This document shows, piece by piece, positions 8,712-19,759 of a stretch of 35,071 bases of DNA. The stretch's first letter is position 1; each line of letters starts with the position of its first letter. A model generated the notes under the pieces. That model did not search any database and was not told where the DNA came from. It saw only the letters and a list, made by a program, of their open reading frames with translations. The position numbers and the translations under genes are program-made. Location of the stretch: assembly GCF_927312905.1 (NCBI RefSeq), contig NZ_CAKMHQ010000015.1, positions 1-35,071 on the forward strand. The letters run 5' to 3'. The DNA comes from Candidatus Nitrotoga sp. 1052. GTDB taxonomy: Bacteria > Pseudomonadota > Gammaproteobacteria > Burkholderiales > Gallionellaceae.

Positions 8712-8856
8712 TAAATAGCAATTAAGAATCGGGTGTTGATACTAAGCGGGTAACAAAAACCATTCCGTGCGGTATCGAACATACCGGGTTCGCCGATGGC
8801 GTCCACTCATACCGCCAAGCAATGCTCGTTTGCAATTATTCTGATTATAATCAGTG

Positions 8857-10551
8857 TCATCCACGCTTTTCAGGCGCTACTGAGTCCGTTGCCAGAGTAT
8901 CGCTGATGATGGTTTGTGCTTCTGTCAGAATGCGGTGTAAATGATCAACTCCACGAAAGCTCTCGGCATAGATTTTGTAAATGTTTTCTGTGCCGGACGG
9001 ACGCGCCGCAAACCACCCTTGTTCTGAAATTACCTTCAATCCGCCAATGGACGCGCCGTTACCTGGCGCGTGGGTCAGGATAGTCTGAATTTTTTCGCCA
9101 GCCAAATCTGTGGAGCGGATCTGCTGTGGCGAGAGTTTCGCCAGCATTTCCTTTTGCGCTGGCGTAGCCGGCGCATCAATGCGTTCGTAAACAGGCTCGC
9201 CGAATTCATGCGTTAACTCGCGGTATATTTCGCCGGGATCACGGTTCATGCGCGCGGTAATTTCCGCCGACAGCAAAGCCAAAATGATGCCATCCTTGTC
9301 GGTTGTCCATACAGATCCATCGGTTCGAAGAAAAGAAGCGCCTGCACTTTCTTCCCCACCAAAACCAAGTGACCCCTCGAACAAGCCATCCACAAACCAC
9401 TTGAAGCCGACGGGTACCTCGTAGAGCTTGCGGCCAAGCTTCGTGGTAATACGGTCTATCATCTGGCTACTTACTACCGTCTTGCCAACTGCCGCTGACT
9501 TGCTCCATTTCGGCCGGTGCTGGAAAAGATAGTTAATGGCGACAGAAAGATAATGGTTCGGCGGTAGCAGACCTGTGCTCCGGGTGACGATCCCGTGCCG
9601 ATCGTGGTCAGTGTCGCAAGCAAAAGCAATGTCGAAGCGATTTTTAAGGCCTATTAACCCTTGCATGGCATAAGGAGAGGACGGATCCATGCGGACTTGG
9701 CCATCCCAATCGACGGTCATGAAGCGGAATGTCGGATCGATGACTTTGTTCACAACCGTGAGGTCCAGGCTATAGCGATGGGCAATCGCGGTCCAGTAGT
9801 GAACGCCAGCGCCGCCAAGCGGATCCACGCCCATGTTAATGTTCGCATCGCGAATTGCGTTCATATCGATTACGCTACCGAGATCGTTTACATAAGCATT
9901 AAGATAGTCGTATCGGTGAGTCGTGGAAGCACGCAGGGCCTGTTCGTAAGGAATTCTTTTCACGCCTTTGAGGCCGTCTTTGAGAAACTCATTGGCCCTG
10001 GTTTCAATCCAGGCTGTTATAGCATTCTCTGCGGGCCCGCCATGTGGCGGGTTGTACTTGAACCCGCCGTCCTGGGGTGGATTGTGCGAAGGCGTGATGA
10101 CTATGCCGTCTGCCAGTCCTTTTTCGCGTCCGCGGTTGTAAACGAGGATCGCGTAAGAAATTACCGGGGTAGGAGTATATTCGTCGTTTTCCGCAATCAT
10201 CACCTCAACACGATTGGCCGCCAGTACTTCCAGTGCGCTGGCGTACGCCGGCATGGATAATGCATGCGTGTCGATGCCGAGGAATAGCGGACCATTGATA
10301 CCCTGCTGCTCGCGGTACTGGCAAATGGCCTGACAGATAGCAAGAACATGCCATTCATTGAAGCTTGTTGCTAATGCTGAACCACGATGTCCCGAGGTGC
10401 CGAACGTGACCTTTTGTGCAGGCACAGATGGGTCCGGTGTTTCCGTGTAGTAGGCGGTAACAAGTTTGGGTATGTCTACCAGCGCCGATAGCCCAACAGG
10501 TTTGCCTGCCAAGGGATTTATTTTTATGTTCGTATCTTCGAAGCTGCTCAT
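8857..10551 (-). CDS. pgm: Phosphoglucomutase (alpha-D-glucose phosphate-specific)
   Basis: A 564-aa enzyme interconverting glucose-1-phosphate and glucose-6-phosphate. It is colinear with the E. coli Pgm type: FGTSGHRGSA near the N-terminus, the phosphoserine loop ITPSHNPPQDGG, the metal-binding DTDHDRHG, the sugar loop GFGGEESAGAS and the phosphate-binding ARPSGTENIYKIY. Start 10551 follows a perfect AGGAGG; the frame is open 65 codons further, but that sequence is antisense-like and overlaps tkt. In this operon it bridges GlgP (glucose-1-P) and Zwf (glucose-6-P). It lies 58 nt after tkt and is followed by a 310-nt gap holding the MITE. Confidence 0.95.
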   Translation of the reverse strand: MSSFEDTNIKINPLAGKPVGLSALVDIPKLVTAYYTETPDPSVPAQKVTFGTSGHRGSALATSFNEWHVLAICQAICQYREQQGINGPLFLGIDTHALSMPAYASALEVLAANRVEVMIAENDEYTPTPVISYAILVYNRGREKGLADGIVITPSHNPPQDGGFKYNPPHGGPAENAITAWIETRANEFLKDGLKGVKRIPYEQALRASTTHRYDYLNAYVNDLGSVIDMNAIRDANINMGVDPLGGAGVHYWTAIAHRYSLDLTVVNKVIDPTFRFMTVDWDGQVRMDPSSPYAMQGLIGLKNRFDIAFACDTDHDRHGIVTRSTGLLPPNHYLSVAINYLFQHRPKWSKSAAVGKTVVSSQMIDRITTKLGRKLYEVPVGFKWFVDGLFEGSLGFGGEESAGASFLRTDGSVWTTDKDGIILALLSAEITARMNRDPGEIYRELTHEFGEPVYERIDAPATPAQKEMLAKLSPQQIRSTDLAGEKIQTILTHAPGNGASIGGLKVISEQGWFAARPSGTENIYKIYAESFRGVDHLHRILTEAQTIISDTLATDSVAPEKRG

Positions 10552-10609
10552 TTGGTGCCTCCTGTACTTGATAAATTCCGCGAACGCGATAGCCCAACGG
10601 GATTCATGC

Positions 10610-12706
<2,097 letters not shown>

Positions 12707-12836
12707 GGTTTACTCCACATCCATTGTTCCTCGCAGCGTTCTGGCGCAATGAGCATGATTGTCTAACATTGAGTTACAAGCTAGCCCCTGCAAAGCCATC
12801 TTTAACTTTATCGCGCAGGGCAACGTGCAGGCATGC

Positions 12837-13922
12837 TTAATTACCTTTCGTCAATTTGTCACTCTTTGATTTGATGCAAGCCATCAGGTCGATCCATGAC
12901 TTGGCAAAAGCTTCGGTGCCTTCGCGCTGAAGGTCGGCGGCTAGTGTTTCATCGTTAATGCCTTCTTCCGTGAATTCGGCGAGTACGCTTTCGGCATAGC
13001 CGCCATCAACCGGCAGGGCGCCATTCACTTCGCCATGATCGGCAAAAGCGAGTAACGTCTTCTCAGGCATGGTATTGATGGTGTCGGGTGCCATGAGCGC
13101 TTCGACGTAAAGGATGTCTGAGGCATCAGGATCCTTGGTGCCTGTGCTGGCCCAAAGCAGACGTTGCTGCTGGGCTCCAGAATTGGCCAGCTTCTGCCAA
13201 CGCGGTGATGCGAGCAAGTCGCGATACGCTTTGTAGGTGCGCATGGCGATTGCAATGCCTAGACGATTGCTTAGCCCAGGCTGAATTTTTTCTTTGATAG
13301 CCGCATCCCAGCGGCTGACAAAAATCGATGCTACGGAATTAACGACAGGATCAAGGCCGCTGGCGATGCGTCGTTCTATGCCGCGCATATACGCTTCGGC
13401 TGCTGCGATGTAATGCTCGCGCGAGAACAGCAACGTGACATTCACCGGCACGCCTGCAAAAATGGCCTCTTCAATCGCAGGTATACCCGCACGAGTGCCT
13501 GGAATCTTGATGAAAAGATTGGGACGGTTTGCTCGCGCATGAAGTTGTATCGCCGCTTTTATGGTGCCGGCCGTATCGTCGGCCAGCAAAGGCGACACTT
13601 CCAGCGATACCCAGCCATCAACCCCGTCAGTGGCATCATGAATCGGACGAAAGAGGTCGGCCGCCTGGGTTAAATCCTCCAGGGCCAGCTCAAGGAACAG
13701 TGCTTCGCCGGATTTGCCCGCTAGCGTTTTTTGACGGATGGACTCGTCGTAGAAAGCGCCCTTATTAATGGCGTTATCGAAAATCGTGGGGTTAGAAGTG
13801 AGCCCCGTTACAGACAATTCGTCAATGTAGCGGCGTAATGTGCCGCTGGTCAGAAGTTCGCGTGTGATGTTGTCGAGCCAGAGTCTCTGACCAAGGTTAT
13901 GCAGTTGTTGTGTGGGCTTCAT
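12837..13922 (-). CDS. tal: Transaldolase (long-chain type)
   Basis: A 361-aa transaldolase transferring a dihydroxyacetone unit between sedoheptulose-7-P or fructose-6-P and erythrose-4-P or glyceraldehyde-3-P. The N-terminal VTGLTSNPTIFDNAI and the Schiff-base segment NLFIKIPGTRAGIPAIEE are diagnostic. The length matches the longer bacterial subfamily often found next to G6PDH. AGGAG lies 7 nt before ATG 13922. The gene is 110 nt after zwf and 130 nt before tkt, the classical partner. Confidence 0.94.
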   Translation of the reverse strand: MKPTQQLHNLGQRLWLDNITRELLTSGTLRRYIDELSVTGLTSNPTIFDNAINKGAFYDESIRQKTLAGKSGEALFLELALEDLTQAADLFRPIHDATDGVDGWVSLEVSPLLADDTAGTIKAAIQLHARANRPNLFIKIPGTRAGIPAIEEAIFAGVPVNVTLLFSREHYIAAAEAYMRGIERRIASGLDPVVNSVASIFVSRWDAAIKEKIQPGLSNRLGIAIAMRTYKAYRDLLASPRWQKLANSGAQQQRLLWASTGTKDPDASDILYVEALMAPDTINTMPEKTLLAFADHGEVNGALPVDGGYAESVLAEFTEEGINDETLAADLQREGTEAFAKSWIDLMACIKSKSDKLTKGN

Positions 13923-14032
13923 GGTTTCTCCTGTTATGCATGAGTGGCTTTGATGGTATCTAGCAATGCGGGCAAATCGAAATTGTCAGATCGCCTATGC
14001 GCTGCACCGTTGATTCAGCTGGCGGGCAGATA

Positions 14033-15478
14033 TCATGTTGCTGCCCCCTCTGGTATGGGATTAAACCAACCTCCGTCTGCTGCTATCAGCGCATCAGATT
14101 TTTTCGGTCCCCAGCTGCCAGGTTGGTAGGGGAGTGCAGAATGATGGGTTGCAAGAACTGGCTCGACCACCGCCCAGGCGGCCTCAATCGCATCCTCACG
14201 GGTAAAAAGCGTGCCGTTACCGGCCATAGCATCTGTCAGGAGCCGCGCATAGGGTGTTTCCTCTTTCGGCTGCTTATAAAACAAATCAAGCTCTTGCTGA
14301 TCGCCGATGAACTCCTTGCCTACGCGTTTAACGCGAGCAGCGAGGGCTATTACGAAACCGGGAGAGAGCCGGAAGCGCAGATAGTTGGCTCGACCATTCG
14401 CCGGAGCTGAATCGTCGAACAGCCTTTGCGGCGGCGGTTTCAGCTGAATCAGCACTTCTGCCGCTGTTGTAGCCAGAAATTTGCCGGAACGCAAGTACCA
14501 GGGTACGCCCGCCCAACGCCACGAGTCGATGAACAGCCGCAGAGCGCAGAAAGTCTCAACGTCGGAGCCTTTCGCCACATGAGGCTCCTTCCGGTAACCA
14601 ACATACTGGCCGCGCACCAAGTCGTCCGGCTGCAGAGGGCACATGGCTTTAAAGATTTTTGCCTTCTCGATGTGTACGGCTTCATAGCCCTGATAGGCCG
14701 GCGGCTCCATGGCAAGCAGCGCAACGACCTGGAACAGGTGGTTCTGAATGACATCGCGCAGACAGCCAGCGCTTTCGTAAAATTCACCGCGACCCTCTAC
14801 GCCGAAATTCTCGGCTAGCGTTATCTGGACACTAGCTATGCAGTTGCGGTTCCAGATCGGCTCCAGGAACGAATTGGCGAAGCGAAAATAAAGAATATTC
14901 ATGATCGCCTCCTTTCCTAGATAGTGGTCGATACGAAATATGGAATCTTCCGGGAATACCGATTTTGCAATGAAGTTAAGCTCACGCGCGGATGCCAGAT
15001 CACGCCCGAACGGCTTTTCCACGATAACGCGCGCATTCTCAGCCAAGCCAGCTGCGCCGAGTCCTTTTATGACCACCGCGAAAAGTTCGGGCGGTATGGC
15101 AAGGTAATGCGCTGGGCGCTGGGCATCTGCCAGCGTCTCCTTGATCGCTTTGTACGTAGCCGGATCGCTATAGTCGCCCGCCACGTACCGGAGCAGGGAA
15201 AGAAGATGACTCAAAGCCTGCTTGTCATCGATCTTGCCGGATTTTTTTATACCGTCCGTCGCCCGTTTTCGGAGCTGTGCCAGACTCCATTGCGAGGAAG
15301 CGACGCCGACCACCGGTACGTTGAGGACGCCGCGCTTCGCCATTGCGTAGAGCGCCGGGAAGATCTTTTTGTAAACGAGATCACCCGTTGCACCGAATAA
15401 CACCAACGCGTCAGACGGCACCGCGCCACTTTTAGTCCCACCCATCTCAACTTTCTCTTTTCTTTTTGCCATACCCAT
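14033..15478 (-). CDS. zwf: Glucose-6-phosphate 1-dehydrogenase
   Basis: A 481-aa dehydrogenase oxidising glucose-6-phosphate to 6-phosphogluconolactone with NADP(+). The nucleotide loop is [18 protein letters not shown], slightly unusual because many homologues have an LARRKL ending. The active-site segment [13 protein letters not shown] and the flanking EKPFGRDL are intact. The start is uncertain: in-frame ATGs at 15478, 15472 and 15445 are all possible, none with a strong ribosome site. The most downstream has a purine-rich AAGAGAAAG before it, but the initiator cannot be fixed by sight. It is the first gene of the carbon operon. No 6-phosphogluconolactonase or 6-phosphogluconate dehydrogenase gene is in the window. 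Confidence 0.94.
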   Translation of the reverse strand: MGMAKRKEKVEMGGTKSGAVPSDALVLFGATGDLVYKKIFPALYAMAKRGVLNVPVVGVASSQWSLAQLRKRATDGIKKSGKIDDKQALSHLLSLLRYVAGDYSDPATYKAIKETLADAQRPAHYLAIPPELFAVVIKGLGAAGLAENARVIVEKPFGRDLASARELNFIAKSVFPEDSIFRIDHYLGKEAIMNILYFRFANSFLEPIWNRNCIASVQITLAENFGVEGRGEFYESAGCLRDVIQNHLFQVVALLAMEPPAYQGYEAVHIEKAKIFKAMCPLQPDDLVRGQYVGYRKEPHVAKGSDVETFCALRLFIDSWRWAGVPWYLRSGKFLATTAAEVLIQLKPPPQRLFDDSAPANGRANYLRFRLSPGFVIALAARVKRVGKEFIGDQQELDLFYKQPKEETPYARLLTDAMAGNGTLFTREDAIEAAWAVVEPVLATHHSALPYQPGSWGPKKSDALIAADGGWFNPIPEGAAT

Positions 15479-15849
15479 CAAACTGCGTTCTTATCGTGGA
15501 GGAGGAGCAAGCCTGTCGACATCGTTGCCATTAGTTCCGGCACTCCAGAGAGCCCAGCGCTGATAATTTGATTTGAATAGACGAGGTTGCTGACTTTATT
15601 GCCTTTTTGCATGTGTCTTTATCTTGCAAGTCTATAATAAGCATGTCATCGAAATGATTTTCGAGTCTGTACGCCGTCGAACATAACGTCATGGAATACG
15701 AGCAATTACTTGTCACATTGTGTTTTATTCACGAATGCTCTACCTATGTTCGACGATCGGGCGCGTATAATTGCTGAGATATCGCGCATATCCAGCCCGA
15801 AAATGTTTCTCATTCAGAAATTGTAAGTCTACTTGGCCATTCTCACCAT
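15479..15849. other. Divergent intergenic region, no gene seen
   Basis: This 371-bp gap separates the minus-strand carbon operon from the plus-strand glycosyltransferases and should hold both promoters. It is AT-richer than its flanks. Short frames here show no family features and no ribosome sites. For the operon I could not pick a confident promoter; for the plus strand see the TATAAT entry. Confidence 0.5.
15766..15771 (+). promoter_or_regulatory. Possible -10 box (TATAAT) for the glycosyltransferase pair
   Basis: A perfect TATAAT lies 78 nt before the first glycosyltransferase start. The bases 16-18 nt further upstream do not resemble TTGACA, so the assignment is tentative. Confidence 0.25.
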
Positions 15850-17271
15850 ATGCCATTAGTACGCCATCAAAACGGAATCCCTGTCTCATCGCGGAACACA
15901 CCTTGCCGATGCAAAAGTGGGCTGCGCTACAAGCACTGCTGTGGTTTGCTGAACAGCAACGCGTCAACTGCGGCAGCGAGACACGAGCGCAATCGTCAGG
16001 CGGGGCTCGCCTTGCAACGAGAGGGAAGGTTCTTTCAGGCTATTGAGGCTTACGATGCCGTCCTCCGGGAACAGAGCGAAGATTGGGAAGTCGCTCACAT
16101 GAGAGCCGTCACGCTCTATCAGCTCGGTCTCATGGATGAATCGCGCGCGGCTTTTGCCGCGTTGCTATCCACCTCCGCCGTGCATTTTCCCGGTTTCTGG
16201 TCCAATCTCGGCTTGCTATTGGCGTCTATCTGTCCGAATCATCTGTCTTCGTTTTTGCAGAATAAACTCGTCGAGTATCGATGCATGCACCCGGCATTTA
16301 CAGGCGCCAAAGCGAACAAAGACCAGCGCAGCCAGACGCCTCCTCCGAAACTTCCAACCGTATCGGTTGTGATGCCGGCTTACATGCACGCACGATATAT
16401 CTCCGAGGCGATCGCTTCAGTGTTTGCCCAGACACGACACCCGCTGGAATTAATCGTGATTGACGACGGCTCCATCGACGGCACGGTTGAACACTGTCGT
16501 GCTGCGCTTGTTGCGGCCCCGTTTCCGGTAACGTTCATCGCCCGCGAAAACCGGGGGGCTGCAGCCACCCTGAACCAGGGCATCGCATTAGCCAAGGGTG
16601 ATTTTATCCAGTTGCTCAATTCCGATGACCGACTGCCGGCAGAGCGCATAGCGACGATGCTGCCCATGTTGCTGGAAAGCAATGCCGATTGGGGCTACGC
16701 GCGTGTTTCATATATAGACACACACGGCCAACCCCTTGGCCACCTTGCCGATGCACGCGTCGCCACATTGATGGCGGCCCAGAATGCAACGGTCATGTCT
16801 TGCACACTTGGTCTGGCGATGCTGCGCGCGAACTCGGCCATTTCCAGCGGCAATCTGATGTTCCGCAAGCGCCTCTGGGAAACCTTGGGTGGGTTTCGCG
16901 ACTATCGCTATAACCATGATTGGGATTTTTGCCTGCGTGCAACGCTGCAGTGCGAGCCGGTATCGGTGCCGCACCCGCTATACGAATACCGCATCCATGA
17001 TCGCAATACCATCACCGAAGCCGCCGGTGCACCGCGCATGGAACACGGCAAGGTCATGGCTGCTTTCGTCAGCCTTGCGCAAAACCAACCCACTTGGCCA
17101 AATCCTTTTGCGCCTACGTTTGCCAACTGGGGCGGTGAGTTTCTTGCCCTGCTGGGTGCAACCGATGCATTGCAACACTTACCGATTGAGTTAATCGAGC
17201 AGGCGCTTCATGTTCCCCTTTCGCTAACACCCTCAAACCGGATTGGAGAAGAATCATGCGAGTTTCTTTAA
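15850..17271 (+). CDS. Family-2 glycosyltransferase with N-terminal SEC-C zinc motif and TPR-like helices
   Basis: A 473-aa protein with three parts. Residues 18-32 form a SEC-C metal motif, C19-x-C21-x8-C30-C31-G, like the zinc tail of SecA. Residues about 44-110 look like one or two TPR-like helix pairs (RQAGLALQREGRFFQAIEAYDAVL). Residues about 168-400 are a GT-A glycosyltransferase 2 domain: SVVMPAYMHARYISEAI, IDDGSIDGT at 204-212 and NSDD at 257-260 for the nucleotide-sugar and metal. It probably transfers a sugar to a surface polysaccharide or a protein. ATG 15850 lacks a clear ribosome site, but no later start would keep the SEC-C motif. It overlaps the next gene by 16 nt. Confidence 0.82.
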   Translation: MPLVRHQNGIPVSSRNTPCRCKSGLRYKHCCGLLNSNASTAAARHERNRQAGLALQREGRFFQAIEAYDAVLREQSEDWEVAHMRAVTLYQLGLMDESRAAFAALLSTSAVHFPGFWSNLGLLLASICPNHLSSFLQNKLVEYRCMHPAFTGAKANKDQRSQTPPPKLPTVSVVMPAYMHARYISEAIASVFAQTRHPLELIVIDDGSIDGTVEHCRAALVAAPFPVTFIARENRGAAATLNQGIALAKGDFIQLLNSDDRLPAERIATMLPMLLESNADWGYARVSYIDTHGQPLGHLADARVATLMAAQNATVMSCTLGLAMLRANSAISSGNLMFRKRLWETLGGFRDYRYNHDWDFCLRATLQCEPVSVPHPLYEYRIHDRNTITEAAGAPRMEHGKVMAAFVSLAQNQPTWPNPFAPTFANWGGEFLALLGATDALQHLPIELIEQALHVPLSLTPSNRIGEESCEFL

Positions 17272-18149
17272 TCGTGGCGTCCGAACCCGATGTTTTTAAA
17301 CACAAACAGCAGAATTTCTTCGCTTCACTCGCAGCCCAGACCTACCCCCATGATGCGTTCGAGGTCATCCTCGTCGATGGACAGGCCAGAGCTTCCACAT
17401 CGCGGGCATTCGCTGAATTTCGCCAACAGCATCCTGCGATTTCGGCGTCATTACTCACTTGTTCAAGCCCGGCGCGGGCGACCCAAAACAACATGGCTGT
17501 CGCTCAGGCCGATGGTGACCTGCTGGTGTTTCTCGCGGACGACTTCGATCCCTCCCCCGGCCTGATTGCCGCTTACGCGGAATACCACACATTGAACCCT
17601 GATCTCAACGCTGTGGGCATAGGCCCGGGGCTATTTCCTGACAACTTCCGAAAAGACATCTTCGCGCGCTGGCTGGAAGACTCCGGCAAAATATTCGGCG
17701 TTCCCATGCGCCGTATTTTAGCGGTCTGGCCCAAGACATTTTTCTATGCCGGCAATGCCTCAATCAAGAAAGCCAAATTCCAGTCGCTCGGCGGTTTTGA
17801 TGAGCGCTTTTTAAACGATGCCTGGGACGACTTTGAGTTCGGCGTACGTTGGGTGGCCAGCGGCGGATATTCCCAGTTCGTTGCGGGCGCCACTGCTGCA
17901 CACCGACATGCCGTCTCATTCGACGAACGCTGCAGGAACATGGAGCACGCCGGTAAAGCCGCCCGGGTATTGGAAAAATTGCACCCCAATCTGGATCATG
18001 CATGGCGTACCATAATTCATCGGGACAACGAACCGCTCCACCCATCACCCGAATCAAACGCCCCCATGCATACCTGGATTGCTTTCTATGTCCAGCAAAT
18101 GGATGCCGAATTTCGGCGCGGTTATCTTGGCGCCGCCAAAGCAGACTGA
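17256..18149 (+). CDS. Family-2 glycosyltransferase
   Basis: A 297-aa GT-A fold transferase. The N-terminal MRVSLIVASEPDVFKHKQQNFFASLAAQTYP, the EVILVDGQ strand, and FLADDFDPSPG carrying a DxD-like metal site are typical. The region around GNASIKKAKFQSLGGFDERFLNDAWDDFEFGVR is the usual acceptor-side motif. The ribosome site GGAG lies 9 nt before ATG 17256, inside the end of the preceding gene. The two are therefore surely co-translated and likely act on the same glycan. Sugar and acceptor are unknown. Confidence 0.85.
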   Translation: MRVSLIVASEPDVFKHKQQNFFASLAAQTYPHDAFEVILVDGQARASTSRAFAEFRQQHPAISASLLTCSSPARATQNNMAVAQADGDLLVFLADDFDPSPGLIAAYAEYHTLNPDLNAVGIGPGLFPDNFRKDIFARWLEDSGKIFGVPMRRILAVWPKTFFYAGNASIKKAKFQSLGGFDERFLNDAWDDFEFGVRWVASGGYSQFVAGATAAHRHAVSFDERCRNMEHAGKAARVLEKLHPNLDHAWRTIIHRDNEPLHPSPESNAPMHTWIAFYVQQMDAEFRRGYLGAAKAD

Positions 18150-18401
18150 AGAACCCGGCTAACGCCGTACTCTGATTTCACGGGTAGAAAGCGAGGCAGA
18201 TGAGTAACGGATGCGACGCCCGGATAAAGATCAGGCGACAACTCAGGCTTCCTATCCGGCGCTTAACGATGGCAGAGACGGGGGTTATTTCGGGGTACAC
18301 TACCTGACGGTAAGTCGCGCAGTGCGTAAATTTGAAGAAGACCGAAAGAAAATGTAGCAAAGTTGGAACCGCCCCCGTTCTTGCGGACGGTTATTTGAAA
18401 C
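18150..18401. other. Intergenic region before the cassette segment, no gene seen
   Basis: Only one weak structure is visible: CGGATA near 18221 and TATCCG near 18253 can pair around a 26-nt loop, REP-like in style. The last bases (TTTGAAAC just before GTTGGAC) resemble the L'-R' end of an attC, but no matching left half was found. Confidence 0.35.
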
Positions 18402-18408
18402 GTTGGAC
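18402..18408 (+). other. Putative integron recombination core GTTGGAC (start of cassette A)
   Basis: GTTGGAC fits the integron core GTTRRRY and is preceded by TTTGAAAC, the same TTGAAAAC-like block seen in the clear attC at 21020-21105. In integrons the first bases of a cassette (TTGGAC) complement the R'' core at its own far end. Here that core, GTCCAAC, is present at 19686, directly after the second gene. The complement supports a 1.28-kb cassette. Confidence 0.45.
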
Positions 18409-18431
18409 CCCATTCCTGGAGCACTGGGACA

Positions 18432-19154
18432 ATGAGTGACGATTCGACCACTGAAACTTACGAACTCACCGAGCCAGAACGCATAAAGATTCGCGCCGAA
18501 GTTCGATACGCACTGATTGCAGCGCGCGAAGCTCGTCCGGCCGAGCCGCCAAAGACTCGACTGGCTCAAGCCCTTGCATACCTGAGCAACGGATTCGTGT
18601 TGCTCCTTGTCGGGTCATTGGTTACATCGGTACTGGTCCCAGACTTTCAGCGACGGTACGAAAATAGGAAGCAACAGGTGGCGCTTATGCAGGACTGTCT
18701 TGCACAGTTTCTTCTGTACAGCAATTCGCTATGGCAGGAGTACTACGCAGTCTTGCCACTGACGCAGCGGGTAGAAATCGATGAGGCCACGTATCTTCAG
18801 TATGTCAACAAGATCGCTGAGATCAAGCTTAAACGCTATGACGCTTATGCAAAGGTACTGGCGCTATCCGTTGTCTTCCAGGAAGTAACTGAAACAACGA
18901 CTGCTCCTTCTATAGACACTGCTCTCAGAAGCTACGCCGTCGGCCTAAACACCGCCTCGGCATCAATTGACAAGTGGCTCACTGGCCTGTACTGCACACC
19001 GACAAACAGAGACCATAGCCCTTGTGCATCCTTCGACCCGACATTTGATTCGTTCGATGAACACACGAAGATAAAGGCCTACGTTGTAGACATAGGAAAT
19101 AAGGGCACTGATAATGTCGCTTCAATGATAGTGAGACAAATCAACCAACAGTGA
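18432..19154 (+). CDS. Unknown single-span membrane protein, 240 aa
   Basis: Not recognised. Residues 1-50 are charged and Arg-rich (cytoplasmic side), residues about 52-70 form one transmembrane helix (NGFVLLLVGSLVTSVLVP), and residues 71-240 are mostly helical with a CxxxxCASF-like pair near the end, probably periplasmic. GGAG and GGGACA precede ATG 18432. The next gene starts 9 nt after its stop and encodes an exported protein, so the two may act together in the envelope. They are the cargo of putative integron cassette A. Defence or stress adaptation is possible but is not shown by the sequence. Confidence 0.7.
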   Translation: MSDDSTTETYELTEPERIKIRAEVRYALIAAREARPAEPPKTRLAQALAYLSNGFVLLLVGSLVTSVLVPDFQRRYENRKQQVALMQDCLAQFLLYSNSLWQEYYAVLPLTQRVEIDEATYLQYVNKIAEIKLKRYDAYAKVLALSVVFQEVTETTTAPSIDTALRSYAVGLNTASASIDKWLTGLYCTPTNRDHSPCASFDPTFDSFDEHTKIKAYVVDIGNKGTDNVASMIVRQINQQ

Positions 19155-19163
19155 GGTTGCACC

Positions 19164-19664
19164 ATGTTCAAGATTCGACGCTGGCACTCAACTCCGCTGC
19201 TTCTTTGTGGACTATTCGCCACAACGGCTTACTGCAATGGCATCAATCCTCCGCGGCCGAGTGGGGCCAGAACCGTTGAGGCTATTTGTACTGATCGAAA
19301 GAGTGGGAACACCACAACCCTTCAGAGGGCACGGATTTCGGTTGACGAACCAACTGGATCTTTGGAGGTACGGGTTGGAGCATCAGCTGCAAAGGTACTT
19401 CAGCTTTCACAGATTGTTCGAGTGAAAATTCCTTCCTCCAAGCTGGCGTCAGACGGCTTTGCCAAGGCCTCGCTTGAGCTTCTTGAGCCGAGCTACAATG
19501 GGCCAGGCTTTGTCAAGCTGAGAGCTAGGGGAAAGCCAGTGCGCCTGTCGGGATTCACCGCTGATCTGGACCGTGTCGAAATGCCGCTCGTAACCTGCAA
19601 GGAACTCGCGTTGAAAGCGTCCCAACCGTCTGAAGCTCAGCGCGGCGAGGTGAGCAAGAAGTAG
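19164..19664 (+). CDS. Unknown exported protein, 166 aa
   Basis: Not recognised. Residues 1-24 look like a Sec signal peptide (KIRRWHSTPLLLCGLFATTAYC). There is no proper lipobox (TAYC has Tyr before Cys), so a soluble periplasmic protein is expected. The mature part is rich in predicted beta strands and carries two Cys (AIC and VTC) that could form a disulfide. GAGG lies 8 nt before the ATG. It follows the membrane protein by 9 nt, and its stop is 22 nt before the GTCCAAC core that would end the cassette. Confidence 0.68.
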   Translation: MFKIRRWHSTPLLLCGLFATTAYCNGINPPRPSGARTVEAICTDRKSGNTTTLQRARISVDEPTGSLEVRVGASAAKVLQLSQIVRVKIPSSKLASDGFAKASLELLEPSYNGPGFVKLRARGKPVRLSGFTADLDRVEMPLVTCKELALKASQPSEAQRGEVSKK

Positions 19665-19685
19665 CCCGCCTATTCGATGTGGGGG

Positions 19686-19692
19686 TCCAACG
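19686..19692 (+). other. Putative R'' core GTCCAAC ending cassette A
   Basis: GTCCAAC fits RYYYAAC and is the exact complement of GTTGGAC at 18402, as expected of the two cores of one cassette. The following GAATAAGGTCAAGGCG could be the L'' region. No R' core follows before the HD-GYP gene, so the attC is incomplete or interrupted. Confidence 0.45.
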
Positions 19693-19714
19693 AATAAGGT
19701 CAAGGCGAGAGACT

Positions 19715-19734
19715 GTTCTCTACTACTCTACCCG
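19715..19734. repeat. Left inverted repeat flanking the HD-GYP gene
   Basis: The 20 bases here, reverse-complemented, read CGGGTAGAGTAGTAGAGAAC and match CGGGTAGAGTAGAGAAC at 20935-20951 apart from a 3-base GTA duplication. The pair brackets the HD-GYP gene at 25 and 29 nt from its ends. It may mark an inserted unit or fold in the transcript. Confidence 0.5.
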
Positions 19735-19759
19735 TTCTTGTTTCTTCGATCTCTGTTTT

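Noticed and set aside
9661-10260. Plus-strand frame of 199 codons inside pgm
   Set aside because: Antisense to the phosphoglucomutase core; no ribosome site or recognisable domain.
15531-15716. Minus-strand 61-codon frame upstream of zwf
   Set aside because: No ribosome site, no recognisable features, and it lies where promoters are expected.
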